DNA of 64,000 nucleotides from Pedobacter quisquiliarum (GTDB lineage: Bacteria > Bacteroidota > Bacteroidia > Sphingobacteriales > Sphingobacteriaceae). Below, one piece after another: positions 54,361-63,089 of this stretch; position 1 is the first letter of the stretch; each line of letters starts with the position of its first letter. The notes beneath the pieces are model-generated. The model ran no database searches, was not told the origin of the DNA, and was given only the letters and a program-made list of their open reading frames with translations. A program made the translations under genes and the position numbers. Location: the NCBI RefSeq assembly GCF_014642175.1, contig NZ_BMIL01000002.1, positions 248,001-312,000 of the forward strand, written 5' to 3'.

Positions 54361-55587
54361 TTAACGATTGGATACAACCAGTAGCTCAATGTCTTTATAT
54401 GGCAGATTGAATTTGTTTGAAAGGTCCTTGTTGGTCAGATGCCCCTGATATATGTATAGTGCCTGACGGATGCCTGGTTTGCTCCATGCCAGGTTCACCA
54501 TGCCGCCCATTTCGCCGATATCCACCAGGATTGGCGTGAAGATGTTGGTCAGCGCATAAGAAGCGGTTCGTGGTACCCTGGACGCGATATTGGGCACGCA
54601 GTAATGGATCACATCATATTTGCGGAACACCGGATCCTTGTGGTTGGTTACTTCAGAGGTTTCAAAGCAGCCGCCCTGATCAATGCTGACATCAATGACC
54701 ACGGAATTTGGCTTCATGCGACTTACCGTTTCTTCGGTGACAATGCAGGGGCTGCGGCCGTTGGTGGCGCGGATGGCACCGATAACCACGTCGCAAGTGG
54801 TAATAGCCTTGTTAAGCACAATCGGCTGCATCACGGAGGTGTACACACGATCATGCAGGTTATTCTGTAACCGGCGAAGCCGGTAAATGGAACTGTCAAA
54901 CACCTTGACTTCCGCACCAAGCGACAAAGCCGTTCTGGCGGCATATTCACCAACAGTACCGGCACCGAGAATTACGATCTCCGTAGGGGGTACACCGGTG
55001 AAGCCGCCAAGCATCAAACCCTTGCCACCAGTCACGTTACTCAGGTACTCTGCGGCAATGAATATGGAAGTGGCACCCACGATTTCACTCATGGCGCGCA
55101 CCACGCTGAGGCTGTTTCCTTCATCGCGCAAGTGCTCAAAGCTCAATGCGTTGATCTTCTTCTCCAAAAGTGCTTTCAAGTACTCAATCTTCATGGTACC
55201 CATCTGCAGGGCCGAAAGGAGCGTCTGCCCTTTATGCATCATGGCAATTTCCTCGAAGGTTGGTGGCGCAATCTTTACCAGAATATCGGAATCAAAAACA
55301 TCCTTTTTGTTGAAGGTGATGATGGCACCCTGTTCGGCGTAATTGTGATCGGAGAAATTAGCGCCGTCGCCCGCACCGCTTTCAATAACGACTTTATGGC
55401 CATGGTTCACCAGCAGGGCCACAGACAGCGGCGTCAATGCAATGCGGTTCTCCTGAAAAGAGATCTCCTTTGGAATGCCGATATAAAGACTATTGCTTTT
55501 TTCCTTTATCTCTGACATGGTCTCCTTTGGCTGTATTAAGCCTTGCTGGGCAATAGAGGCCATTTCTTCTCTTAAACAAGTAGCCAT
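54361..55587 (-). CDS. ald: Alanine dehydrogenase
   Basis: 408 residues. Converts L-alanine to pyruvate and ammonia with NAD. About 33 extra N-terminal residues precede the family start IGIPKEISFQENRIALTP (about 33-50). Conserved Lys and His lie in LVKIAPP and LSFEHLRD. The NAD-binding GAGTVGEYAA is near 208-217, and DVSIDQGGCFETS (about 298-310) near the substrate site. The ATG start is followed by a second Met (about 9 and 24), so a shorter form is possible. tsaE is 46 bases upstream. Confidence 0.9.
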   Translation of the reverse strand: MATCLREEMASIAQQGLIQPKETMSEIKEKSNSLYIGIPKEISFQENRIALTPLSVALLVNHGHKVVIESGAGDGANFSDHNYAEQGAIITFNKKDVFDSDILVKIAPPTFEEIAMMHKGQTLLSALQMGTMKIEYLKALLEKKINALSFEHLRDEGNSLSVVRAMSEIVGATSIFIAAEYLSNVTGGKGLMLGGFTGVPPTEIVILGAGTVGEYAARTALSLGAEVKVFDSSIYRLRRLQNNLHDRVYTSVMQPIVLNKAITTCDVVIGAIRATNGRSPCIVTEETVSRMKPNSVVIDVSIDQGGCFETSEVTNHKDPVFRKYDVIHYCVPNIASRVPRTASYALTNIFTPILVDIGEMGGMVNLAWSKPGIRQALYIYQGHLTNKDLSNKFNLPYKDIELLVVSNR

Positions 55588-55633
55588 TTTGAGTAGTTAA
55601 GTTCTTAGAATCGTAAAGTTAATCAATAAGAAG

Positions 55634-56050
55634 TTAAATTCTTGATAGCGAGATCATCCGCTGTTCCGGGCCGGTCACCTGGATATCCACTTTCAGGTGG
55701 TGCTCCGGGAGTAATGCGGCAATGCGTTCCGGCCATTCTACCAGACAAAGATCACCCGAATAGAAGTATTCCTCATAGCCGATGTCGTAAGCCTCCTGTA
55801 TGTTTTTGATCCTGTAAAAATCGAAATGGTAGATCTTACCGGTTCCAGCCAGGTATTCATTTACGATGGAGAAAGTTGGGCTTGAAACCAGGTCCGATAC
55901 GCCAAGCGCTTCACAGATCACCTTGATAAAGGTGGTTTTGCCGGCACCCATGTCGCCTTCAAACAGAAAGATCTTTTCATCACCCGCAAAGTCCAGCAGC
56001 TGAACTGCGGCAGATTTAAGATCTTCCTGACTATTTATTTCAATATCCAT
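55634..56050 (-). CDS. tsaE: tRNA threonylcarbamoyladenosine synthesis ATPase TsaE
   Basis: 138 residues. With TsaB and TsaD it makes t6A37 on ANN-decoding tRNAs. Walker A GDMGAGKTT (about 32-40), SPTFSIVNEY (about 58-67), HFDFYRIK (about 75-82) and VEWPERI (about 104-110) are standard. It begins directly after the stop of porX with no bases between, so it is translated from the same mRNA. Confidence 0.95.
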   Translation of the reverse strand: MDIEINSQEDLKSAAVQLLDFAGDEKIFLFEGDMGAGKTTFIKVICEALGVSDLVSSPTFSIVNEYLAGTGKIYHFDFYRIKNIQEAYDIGYEEYFYSGDLCLVEWPERIAALLPEHHLKVDIQVTGPEQRMISLSRI

Positions 56051-57604
56051 TTATCTTGAACTGTATGTCGCTACCGGAATAACCATTTCTTCAAGAGAGA
56101 TCCCACCGTGTTGGAAGGTCTCATTATAGTAGTTTACAAACTGGTTGTAATTGTTCTGGTAAACGAAGTAGCGATCTTCTTTTGCAAAAATGTAATTGGA
56201 GCTGATGTTGATCTTCGGCAGTTGTGCTTCATGCGGATTCTTAATCAGAAAAACCTCTTTCGCATTGTAATTCAAATTACGGCCCTGCTTATAGCGCAGG
56301 TTCGTGTTTGTATTACGATCACCAATAACCTTGCTTGGGTGTTTAACGCGGATGGTACCATGGTCGGTTGTGATGACCAACTTAACAGGCTTCTGAGAAA
56401 TCTTCTTCAGCAGCTCCAATAGCGGGGAGTGTTCGAACCAGGACATCGTCAGGGAACGATATGCTGCATCATCATTCGCGAGCTCACGGATCATCTGCAT
56501 ATCCGTACGGGCATGCGATAACATGTCAACGAAGTTATATACGATGGCGTTGAACTCGTTCTGCATCAGATTATTAACCTGCTCGGTAAGTGCCTTACCA
56601 TCATCGTAGGTCAGGATCTTGTTATAGCTGAACTTGCAATCTTTACGCAGGCTCCTTTTGATCTGATCTTCCAGGAAGGCCGCTTCATACATGTTTTTAC
56701 CACCTTCGTCATCATCATTCTGCCACATGGAAGGGAAACGTTTTTCCATTTCCAAAGGCATCAGGCCGGAGAAGATCGCATTTCTGGCGTACTGCGTCGC
56801 CGTTGGCAAAATACTGGAATAGGTATCTTCTTCTTCCATGCGGAAGTATTCGGTGATTAAAGGATTGATGATCTTCCATTGATCGTACCGCAGGTTGTCA
56901 ATCAGAATGAAAAACACTGGTGTGGTAGAATTGATCAGGGGGAACACCTTTTTCTTCAGCAGTTCATTGGACAGTAAAGGCGCTTTTTCTTTGCCATTTA
57001 CCCAGCCCAGGTAGTTGTCTTCGATAAATTTAGAGAACTGCATGTTGGCTTCCGACTTCTGCATGGTCAGAATCTCATGCATCTGCGGATCATCGAGTTT
57101 TTCCAGTTCCAGCTCCCAGAACACTAGCTTTTTATAAACATCCACCCACTCTTCGTAGCTCAGTTTATCATTCAGCGTCATGCCCAGGCGTCTGAAATCC
57201 TGCTGATAGGCCATGGAAGTCTTTTCACTCACCAGGCGTTTGTTATCAATAATCTTCTTTATGGTTAAAAGCACCTGTTTTGGATTCACAGGCTTGATCA
57301 GGTAGTCGTCGATCTTAGATCCGATGGCATCTTCCATCAGGTTTTCTTCTTCACTCTTGGTGATCAGTACAACGGGTACATCACTCTTTATATTCTTTAT
57401 GGCGGACAGGGTTTCTATTCCGCTTAATCCAGGCATGTTTTCGTCGAGAAATACCAGATCAAAATGTTCTTTGCCAAACGCTTCCAGGGCATCGTTGCCG
57501 TTGGTGAAGGTCGTAACATGATAACCTTTTTCGTTTAGCAGTAAGATATGTGGTTTTAATAAGTTAATCTCATCATCGGCCCAGAGAATCTTGGTTTCCT
57601 GCAT
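56051..57604 (-). CDS. porX: PorX, response regulator with PglZ domain (T9SS regulation)
   Basis: 517 residues. An N-terminal receiver domain (about 4-125) with ADDE near 10-13 and phospho-acceptor Asp in LVFLDENMPG (about 50-59) is followed by a linker and a C-terminal PglZ/alkaline phosphatase-like domain (about 210-515). That domain has FILIDNLRYDQW (about 229-240), DMLSHARTDM and VITTDHGTIRVKHPSKV (about 413-429). This is the layout of PorX, which with PorY controls type 9 secretion genes. Divergent from an HD-domain gene; tsaE follows without a gap. Confidence 0.93.
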   Translation of the reverse strand: MQETKILWADDEINLLKPHILLLNEKGYHVTTFTNGNDALEAFGKEHFDLVFLDENMPGLSGIETLSAIKNIKSDVPVVLITKSEEENLMEDAIGSKIDDYLIKPVNPKQVLLTIKKIIDNKRLVSEKTSMAYQQDFRRLGMTLNDKLSYEEWVDVYKKLVFWELELEKLDDPQMHEILTMQKSEANMQFSKFIEDNYLGWVNGKEKAPLLSNELLKKKVFPLINSTTPVFFILIDNLRYDQWKIINPLITEYFRMEEEDTYSSILPTATQYARNAIFSGLMPLEMEKRFPSMWQNDDDEGGKNMYEAAFLEDQIKRSLRKDCKFSYNKILTYDDGKALTEQVNNLMQNEFNAIVYNFVDMLSHARTDMQMIRELANDDAAYRSLTMSWFEHSPLLELLKKISQKPVKLVITTDHGTIRVKHPSKVIGDRNTNTNLRYKQGRNLNYNAKEVFLIKNPHEAQLPKINISSNYIFAKEDRYFVYQNNYNQFVNYYNETFQHGGISLEEMVIPVATYSSR

Positions 57605-57697
57605 TATTTATCTAATTAATATCTAAAAAGAACCTACTCTTTCCAAACTATGGATAAAAATAGCAATTTTTGTACCGTATAAACGATATGACCCATA

Positions 57698-58921
57698 TTG
57701 AACAAGAAGAAAATCATAAATGATCCGGTTTACGGATTTATCAATATACCTTCAGCCTTACTCTTTGATTTAATTTCTCACCCTTATTTTCAACGTCTGA
57801 GATACATTAAGCAGTTGGGCATGACCCACCTGGTGTACCCCGGCGCGCTGCACACGCGTTTTCACCATGCGCTGGGTGCGATGCATCTAATGAGCCTGGC
57901 GATCAAGGTACTGCGTGATAAAGGGCATGAGGTGACCGTGGAAGAGGAGGAAGCGGCAACCATCGCCATCCTGCTGCACGATATCGGGCATGGCCCATTC
58001 TCTCATGCGCTGGAACATTCACTGGTAAATGGCATAAAACACGAAGACATTTCCATGCTGATCATGCAGCGGCTGAATGATGAATTTAACGGCCGCTTAA
58101 CTTTGGCCATCAAGATATTTACCGGCAATTACGACAAGATGTTCCTGCATCAGCTGATCTCCGGACAGCTCGATCTGGACCGGATGGATTACCTGAATCG
58201 CGATAGCTTTTTCACAGGTGTATCTGAAGGCGTAATCAGCTTCGACCGCATCATTAAGATGTTCAATGTGCATCATGGGGAGCTGGTGATCGAAGAAAAA
58301 GGCATCTATTCCATTGAAAACTTCCTTATCTCGAGACGTTTGATGTACTGGCAGGTGTACCTGCACAAAACGGTGATCGCTGCTGAACAGCTGCTGGTGA
58401 AAATCCTGGAGCGTGCACGTGAACTATCGCTAAAAGGTATGGACCTGTTTGCTTCGCCGGCTTTAAAGCATTTTATGACCAATGAAGTGTCTGAAGCAGC
58501 CTTCTTTCAGGATCCCATGCATCTGGCACAATTTACAGCATTGGATGACCAGGATATCTTCACGTCCATTAAGGTCTGGGCAAGCCATTCCGATCCGATT
58601 CTTTCCTCCCTGTGCAGGATGCTTACCGAGCGGAACCTATACCGGATAGAGATCAGCAATGATGCACCCGATGCAGAACGCATCAATATGCTAAAAGATA
58701 CAACTGCTGCAGTTTACCACATCAGTAAAGCGGAGAGTTCGTATTTCGTATTTACTGCCGTTATTATGAACCGCGCATACAATGCCGGAACAGGAAACAT
58801 CAACATCTTGCTGAAAAACAGTACGATAATTGATATAGCAAAAGCATCGGATTTATCTAACTTAGAATCACTGGATAAAACGGTGAGGAAGCATATTTTG
58901 TGCTATCCGAGGATCATTTAG
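57698..58921 (+). CDS. HD-domain phosphohydrolase, TTG start
   Basis: 407 residues. HD motifs: FHHALGAMHLM (about 53-63), ILLHDIGHGPFSHALEHS (about 90-107) and LDLDRMDYLNRDS (about 157-169), as in the dGTPase-like SamHD1-related family. Hydrolysis of a nucleotide is probable but the substrate is unknown. The start must be the TTG at 57698: an in-frame TGA lies nine bases upstream, and the conserved KKKIINDPVYGFI begins right after it. It precedes the lpx operon, a common order in Bacteroidota. Confidence 0.88.
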   Translation: MNKKKIINDPVYGFINIPSALLFDLISHPYFQRLRYIKQLGMTHLVYPGALHTRFHHALGAMHLMSLAIKVLRDKGHEVTVEEEEAATIAILLHDIGHGPFSHALEHSLVNGIKHEDISMLIMQRLNDEFNGRLTLAIKIFTGNYDKMFLHQLISGQLDLDRMDYLNRDSFFTGVSEGVISFDRIIKMFNVHHGELVIEEKGIYSIENFLISRRLMYWQVYLHKTVIAAEQLLVKILERARELSLKGMDLFASPALKHFMTNEVSEAAFFQDPMHLAQFTALDDQDIFTSIKVWASHSDPILSSLCRMLTERNLYRIEISNDAPDAERINMLKDTTAAVYHISKAESSYFVFTAVIMNRAYNAGTGNINILLKNSTIIDIAKASDLSNLESLDKTVRKHILCYPRII

Positions 58922-58998
58922 CATAATTTAACATTTAAATAACCAGATTATTCCGTCTTTAGTCACAATGAACGTCGATTAAATACCACAGGGGGTAA

Positions 58999-59029
58999 TT
59001 TGTTCATATCAATTTAACATCTAACTTTG
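58999..59029 (+). promoter_or_regulatory. lpxD promoter, very close to the ATG
   Basis: TTTG (58999-59002), 19 bases, then TAACTTTG (59022-59029), an exact match to the Bacteroidota -33/-7 pattern. The lpxD ATG is only four bases after the -7 element, so the transcript should be leaderless or nearly so. Confidence 0.65.
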
Positions 59030-59033
59030 TAAA

Positions 59034-60110
59034 ATGCAATTTACTGCCCGGCAGATAAGCGAACTTTTAAATGGAACCGTAGAGGGTGATGAAAACGTTC
59101 TGGTAGGAGAACTTTCAAAGATTGAGGATGGTAAGGCCGGTTCGCTGTGTTTTTTATCAAATCCAAAGTATGAGAGTTATCTGTACGGCTCTAAAGCATC
59201 AATCGTCATCGTTGGTGCAGATTTTACACCTGCGCAACCCATAGCATCAACTTTAATTAAAGTTTCCGACCCTTATAGTGCCTTTTCCATACTTCTGGAG
59301 AAGTACAATGAGATGCTGAACCTGCCTGATGATAAATCGGGCATTGAGCAGCCGAGTTTTGTGCATCCTAGTGCCAAACTGGGGAAAAATGTATTCATCG
59401 GCGCTTTCTCTTACATTTCAGAAAATGTGGTTATCGGCGACGATACCAAAATTTACGCACAAGTATTTATCGGTGCAGATGCCGTTATTGGCGAGAAAAC
59501 GCAGATACAGCCAGGCGTAAAAATATACAACCGCTCACAGGTGGGCGACCGGGTAACCATTCATTCCAACACCGTTGTTGGAAGTGATGGATTCGGCTTC
59601 GCACCACAGCCTGATGGCACCTATTCTAAAATCCCGCAGATCGGAAATGTCGTAATTGAAGATGATGTGGAGATTGGCGCAAATACCACGATCGACCGTG
59701 CGACGATGGGTTCTACCTTTATCCGTAAAGGCGTAAAGCTGGACAACCTGATTCAGATTGCACACAATGTTGACGTGGGCGCACATACCGTTGTGGCTGC
59801 ACAGTCCGGTATTTCCGGCAGTACCAAGCTGGGTGGAAATTCTGTGATTGGTGGACAGGTCGGCATCGCGGGTCACTTAAGCCTTGCAAAAGGAACCCAG
59901 ATCGGTGCGCAGGCGGGCATTAACTTCAACACCGTAGAAGAAAACAAACAATGGCATGGTAGTCCGGCGCAGCCTTTGCGCGACTGGATGAGGGCCTCTG
60001 TGATATTTAAACAATTACCAAGTGTCGAAAAGCGCATCTCAAAATTAGAGGCTAAAATAGCCGAACTAACAGCTTTATTAGATCAAAGTAACACTACACA
60101 GACTTCATAA
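59034..60110 (+). CDS. lpxD: UDP-3-O-acylglucosamine N-acyltransferase
   Basis: 358 residues. Third step of lipid A synthesis: N-acylation of UDP-3-O-acylglucosamine from acyl-ACP. An N-terminal uridine-binding domain (about 1-100, with LCFLSNPKYE) is followed by a hexapeptide beta-helix (about 110-310, with VGSDGFGFAPQPDG near 183-196 and the catalytic His in IQIAHNVDVG near 241-250) and a C-terminal helix. The start MQFTARQISELL is the family start. Its stop overlaps the lpxC ATG by one base. Confidence 0.96.
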   Translation: MQFTARQISELLNGTVEGDENVLVGELSKIEDGKAGSLCFLSNPKYESYLYGSKASIVIVGADFTPAQPIASTLIKVSDPYSAFSILLEKYNEMLNLPDDKSGIEQPSFVHPSAKLGKNVFIGAFSYISENVVIGDDTKIYAQVFIGADAVIGEKTQIQPGVKIYNRSQVGDRVTIHSNTVVGSDGFGFAPQPDGTYSKIPQIGNVVIEDDVEIGANTTIDRATMGSTFIRKGVKLDNLIQIAHNVDVGAHTVVAAQSGISGSTKLGGNSVIGGQVGIAGHLSLAKGTQIGAQAGINFNTVEENKQWHGSPAQPLRDWMRASVIFKQLPSVEKRISKLEAKIAELTALLDQSNTTQTS

Positions 60111-61522
60111 TGAACGTAAAACAAAAGACCATTAAAAGCGAAATCTCCGTAACCGGGGTGGGTTTACATACCGGAGCCAATGTGACTTTAACTTTTAGTC
60201 CTGCACCAGACAATCATGGATTCAAATTCCAGCGTGTTGATTTGCCTGAACAGCCAATTATTGAGGCAGACTGTGATTACGTGACCGACACCGCACGTGG
60301 TACAACTTTAACGCAGAATGGTGCAAGCATCAGCACGGTAGAGCATGTAATGGCATCTTTGGTGGGGATGGACCTGGACAACATCTTAATGAAAGTTGAT
60401 GGTCCTGAGGTTCCGATTATGGACGGTAGTGCAATTCAGTTCGTTGAAGCACTTGAAAGTGTAGGAACCGTACTTCAGGAAAAAGACCGCGAGTACTTCC
60501 AGATCCCGCACAACATCACTTATACAGAACCTGATCGTAAAGTTGAAATCGTAGCCATGCCTTTGGATGACTACCGTTTTACTTGTATGATCGATTATAA
60601 CTCGCCTGTATTGGGTAGCCAGCACGCAGGCATTTCCAGCATTGCGGAGTTTAAAAAAGATATCGCTTCCTGCCGTACCTTCTGTTTCCTGCATGAACTG
60701 GAATATCAGTTGAACAACAACCTGATTAAAGGTGGAGACCTTAACAACGCAATCGTTATCGTAGATAAAGAAGTGACCTCGGAAGAGCTTGACCACCTGG
60801 CTAAGCTTTTCAACCGTAATGAAATCAAGGTTGCACCACAGGGAATCCTGAACAATATGGAGCTGCGTTACCAGAATGAGCCTGCAAGACACAAATTGCT
60901 GGACATGATTGGTGACCTTGCGCTTGTTGGCGTACACCTTAAAGGGCATATCATGGCGGCAAGACCTGGTCATGCTGCAAACGTGGCTTTTGCGAAGAAA
61001 ATTAAAGCAGCCATCAAAAAAGAGAGAAACAAAAAAGTACAGCATACTTATGATCCAGGTGCTAAACCACTTTACGACGTGGTTCAGATCATGGACATTT
61101 TACCACACAGACAGCCGTTCCTGTTCATCGACAAGATTCTTGAGCTTTCAAAAACGCACGTGGTTGGCGTGAAAAACGTAACCATGAACGAAGAATTCTT
61201 CAAAGGGCATTTTCCTGGCGCGCCAGTTATGCCTGGGGTGATCCAGATTGAAGCAATGGCACAAACCGGTGGCATCCTGGTGCTGAGCACAGTGCCGGAT
61301 CCAAGAAACTACCTGACTTACTTCCTGAAAATTGATAACGTTAGATTCCGTGCACAGGTGCTCCCTGGCGATACCATTGTATTCAGATGTGATCTGATGG
61401 AGCCAATCAGGCGTGGAATTGCGCAAATGAAAGGCGTGGGCATGGTCGGAGAGAAGGTTGTGGTAGAAGCAGAAATGATGGCACAGATCAGTAAAGTAAA
61501 AGAAACACAGCCTACATCATGA
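60110..61522 (+). CDS. lpxC-fabZ: Fused LpxC deacetylase / FabZ dehydratase
   Basis: 470 residues, two enzymes in one chain as known in Bacteroidota. LpxC (about 1-310) deacetylates UDP-3-O-acyl-GlcNAc; zinc ligands are in STVEHVMASL (about 76-85) and RHKLLDMIGD (about 262-271). FabZ (about 320-465) dehydrates hydroxyacyl-ACP; its active site lies in GHFPGAPVMPGVIQIEAMAQ (about 365-384) with His and Glu. Fusion ties lipid A and fatty-acid flux. ATGA overlap with lpxA. Confidence 0.97.
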   Translation: MNVKQKTIKSEISVTGVGLHTGANVTLTFSPAPDNHGFKFQRVDLPEQPIIEADCDYVTDTARGTTLTQNGASISTVEHVMASLVGMDLDNILMKVDGPEVPIMDGSAIQFVEALESVGTVLQEKDREYFQIPHNITYTEPDRKVEIVAMPLDDYRFTCMIDYNSPVLGSQHAGISSIAEFKKDIASCRTFCFLHELEYQLNNNLIKGGDLNNAIVIVDKEVTSEELDHLAKLFNRNEIKVAPQGILNNMELRYQNEPARHKLLDMIGDLALVGVHLKGHIMAARPGHAANVAFAKKIKAAIKKERNKKVQHTYDPGAKPLYDVVQIMDILPHRQPFLFIDKILELSKTHVVGVKNVTMNEEFFKGHFPGAPVMPGVIQIEAMAQTGGILVLSTVPDPRNYLTYFLKIDNVRFRAQVLPGDTIVFRCDLMEPIRRGIAQMKGVGMVGEKVVVEAEMMAQISKVKETQPTS

Positions 61523-62304
61523 TACAACCGTTAGCATATATACATCCGCAGGCAAAAATTGCCGACAATGTGGTGGTCGAACCTTTTGCCGTCATACACA
61601 AAGACGTAGAAATTGGTGAAGGAACCTGGATAGGTTCAAATGTGGTCATCATGGATGGTGCACGTATCGGTAAAAACTGCCGGATCTTCCCCGGCTCTGT
61701 GATCTCTGGTATTCCGCAGGATTTGAAGTTCGCCGGTGAGGTGACGACCGCCGAAATTGGTGACAATACGACCATCAGGGAGTGTGTGACCATCAACCGC
61801 GGAACCAAGGATAAATGGAAGACTGTTGTAGGCAGCAACTGCCTGATACAGGCATATTCGCACATTGCACATGATTGCCAGGTTGGTAATCATTGCATTT
61901 TTTCAAACAGCACGACGCTTGCAGGTCACATCACCATAGGCGATTATGTGGTGCTGGCAGGATTGGTTGCCATAAACCAGTTCGTAAAGGTAGGATCACA
62001 TGCATTCGTAACCGGGGGTTCCTTGGTGCGTAAGGACGTGCCACCGTACGTTAAAGCTGCGCGTGAGCCACTTTCCTATGCAGGTATCAATTCCGTAGGG
62101 CTACGTAGAAGGGGATTCTCTTCAGAACAAATTCAGGAGATTCAGGAGATTTACCGGATGCTCTTTGTAAAGCATAACAATGTGACCAAGGCGCTTGATA
62201 TGATTGAAACGGAATTTAAACCGACGGAAATCAGAGACGAGATCGTTGATTTCATCCGCAACTCCAACCGGGGCGTGATGAAAGGTTATGGCTCCGGAAA
62301 TTAA
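61519..62304 (+). CDS. lpxA: UDP-N-acetylglucosamine acyltransferase
   Basis: 261 residues, standard length. First step of lipid A synthesis. Beta-helix hexapeptides fill about 1-185, with GIPQDLKFAGEVT (about 74-86), the catalytic His in YSHIAHDCQVGNHC (about 114-127) and AINQFVKVGSHAFVTGGS (about 153-170). A helical C-terminus with GINSVGLRRRGF follows. Coupled to lpxC-fabZ by a four-base overlap. Confidence 0.97.
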   Translation: MIQPLAYIHPQAKIADNVVVEPFAVIHKDVEIGEGTWIGSNVVIMDGARIGKNCRIFPGSVISGIPQDLKFAGEVTTAEIGDNTTIRECVTINRGTKDKWKTVVGSNCLIQAYSHIAHDCQVGNHCIFSNSTTLAGHITIGDYVVLAGLVAINQFVKVGSHAFVTGGSLVRKDVPPYVKAAREPLSYAGINSVGLRRRGFSSEQIQEIQEIYRMLFVKHNNVTKALDMIETEFKPTEIRDEIVDFIRNSNRGVMKGYGSGN

Positions 62305-62317
62305 CCCTAAAGGTTAG

Positions 62318-62938
62318 ATGCGGATCGAACTAAAAGACGCTGGAAGGCGCTTCAATCAGGAATGGATTTCCAGGCATGTAAACTACCTGTTTGAAGCGCC
62401 TAACCGTTATGCGGTACTCGGCCCTAATGGTTCCGGAAAATCAACCCTTTTAAGCCTGCTCTTAGGCAACCTGTCACCCTCTGAAGGGGAAATCATCTAT
62501 ACCGCTGCAGACGGCACCAACATCCCCGTAGATCAGGTCTACAAGCACCTCAGCTTTGCAGCACCTTACCTTGATCTCATCGAGGAATTCACCCTACAGG
62601 AAACCATCGACTTCCATTTTAAATTCAAGAAGGTTCATCCAGCCATTCAGAAATCGGAAATTCTAAACCTGCTCGGCTTGAAGAAGTCGCAGGACAAGCC
62701 CCTAAAATACTTCTCCTCCGGGATGAAACAGCGCACCAAGCTCATTCTGGCGACCTGCTCAGACACCCCGCTGCTGTGCCTCGATGAACCTACATCGAAC
62801 CTGGACGTTCAGGGCATCGCCTGGTACCAGGAACTCATCGCGCAATTTTCAAAAGACAGGCTCGTTTTGGTCTGCTCCAATCAACAAAATGAATATTTGT
62901 TTTGTAATCATTTATTAGAAGTAACTGATTATAAGTAA
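62318..62938 (+). CDS. Orphan ABC transporter ATP-binding protein
   Basis: 206 residues, a single small ATPase. Walker A GPNGSGKST (about 34-42), signature FSSGMKQRTKL (about 135-145) and Walker B LLCLDEPTSNLD (about 153-164) are intact. No permease gene is in the window. It is 13 bases after lpxA and probably part of the lpx operon. Partner and substrate are unknown. Confidence 0.87.
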   Translation: MRIELKDAGRRFNQEWISRHVNYLFEAPNRYAVLGPNGSGKSTLLSLLLGNLSPSEGEIIYTAADGTNIPVDQVYKHLSFAAPYLDLIEEFTLQETIDFHFKFKKVHPAIQKSEILNLLGLKKSQDKPLKYFSSGMKQRTKLILATCSDTPLLCLDEPTSNLDVQGIAWYQELIAQFSKDRLVLVCSNQQNEYLFCNHLLEVTDYK

Positions 62939-63014
62939 ACAAGTTTATATTTGTGTATAGTTTTTCGAGAAAAAGCGAGAAAATATTGGTTATTTAAAAT
63001 ATTTATATTTACTA

Positions 63015-63045
63015 TTGTTTTGTAAGTAATATAACTTTACCTTTG
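63015..63045 (+). promoter_or_regulatory. efp promoter
   Basis: TTG (63015-63017), 20 bases, then TACCTTTG (63038-63045) followed by C, an exact Bacteroidota -7 element. The implied leader is about 40 bases. A second TATATTTG (62946-62953) lies upstream with a weaker -33. Confidence 0.7.
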
Positions 63046-63089
63046 CGGCACCAAATAGGGTCGATTATATAAGGTTGATTTTTAGTACA

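Noticed and set aside
57648..57660. TATGGATAA resembling a DnaA box
   Set aside because: Second position differs from TGTGGATAA and there is no cluster of boxes, so it is no origin.
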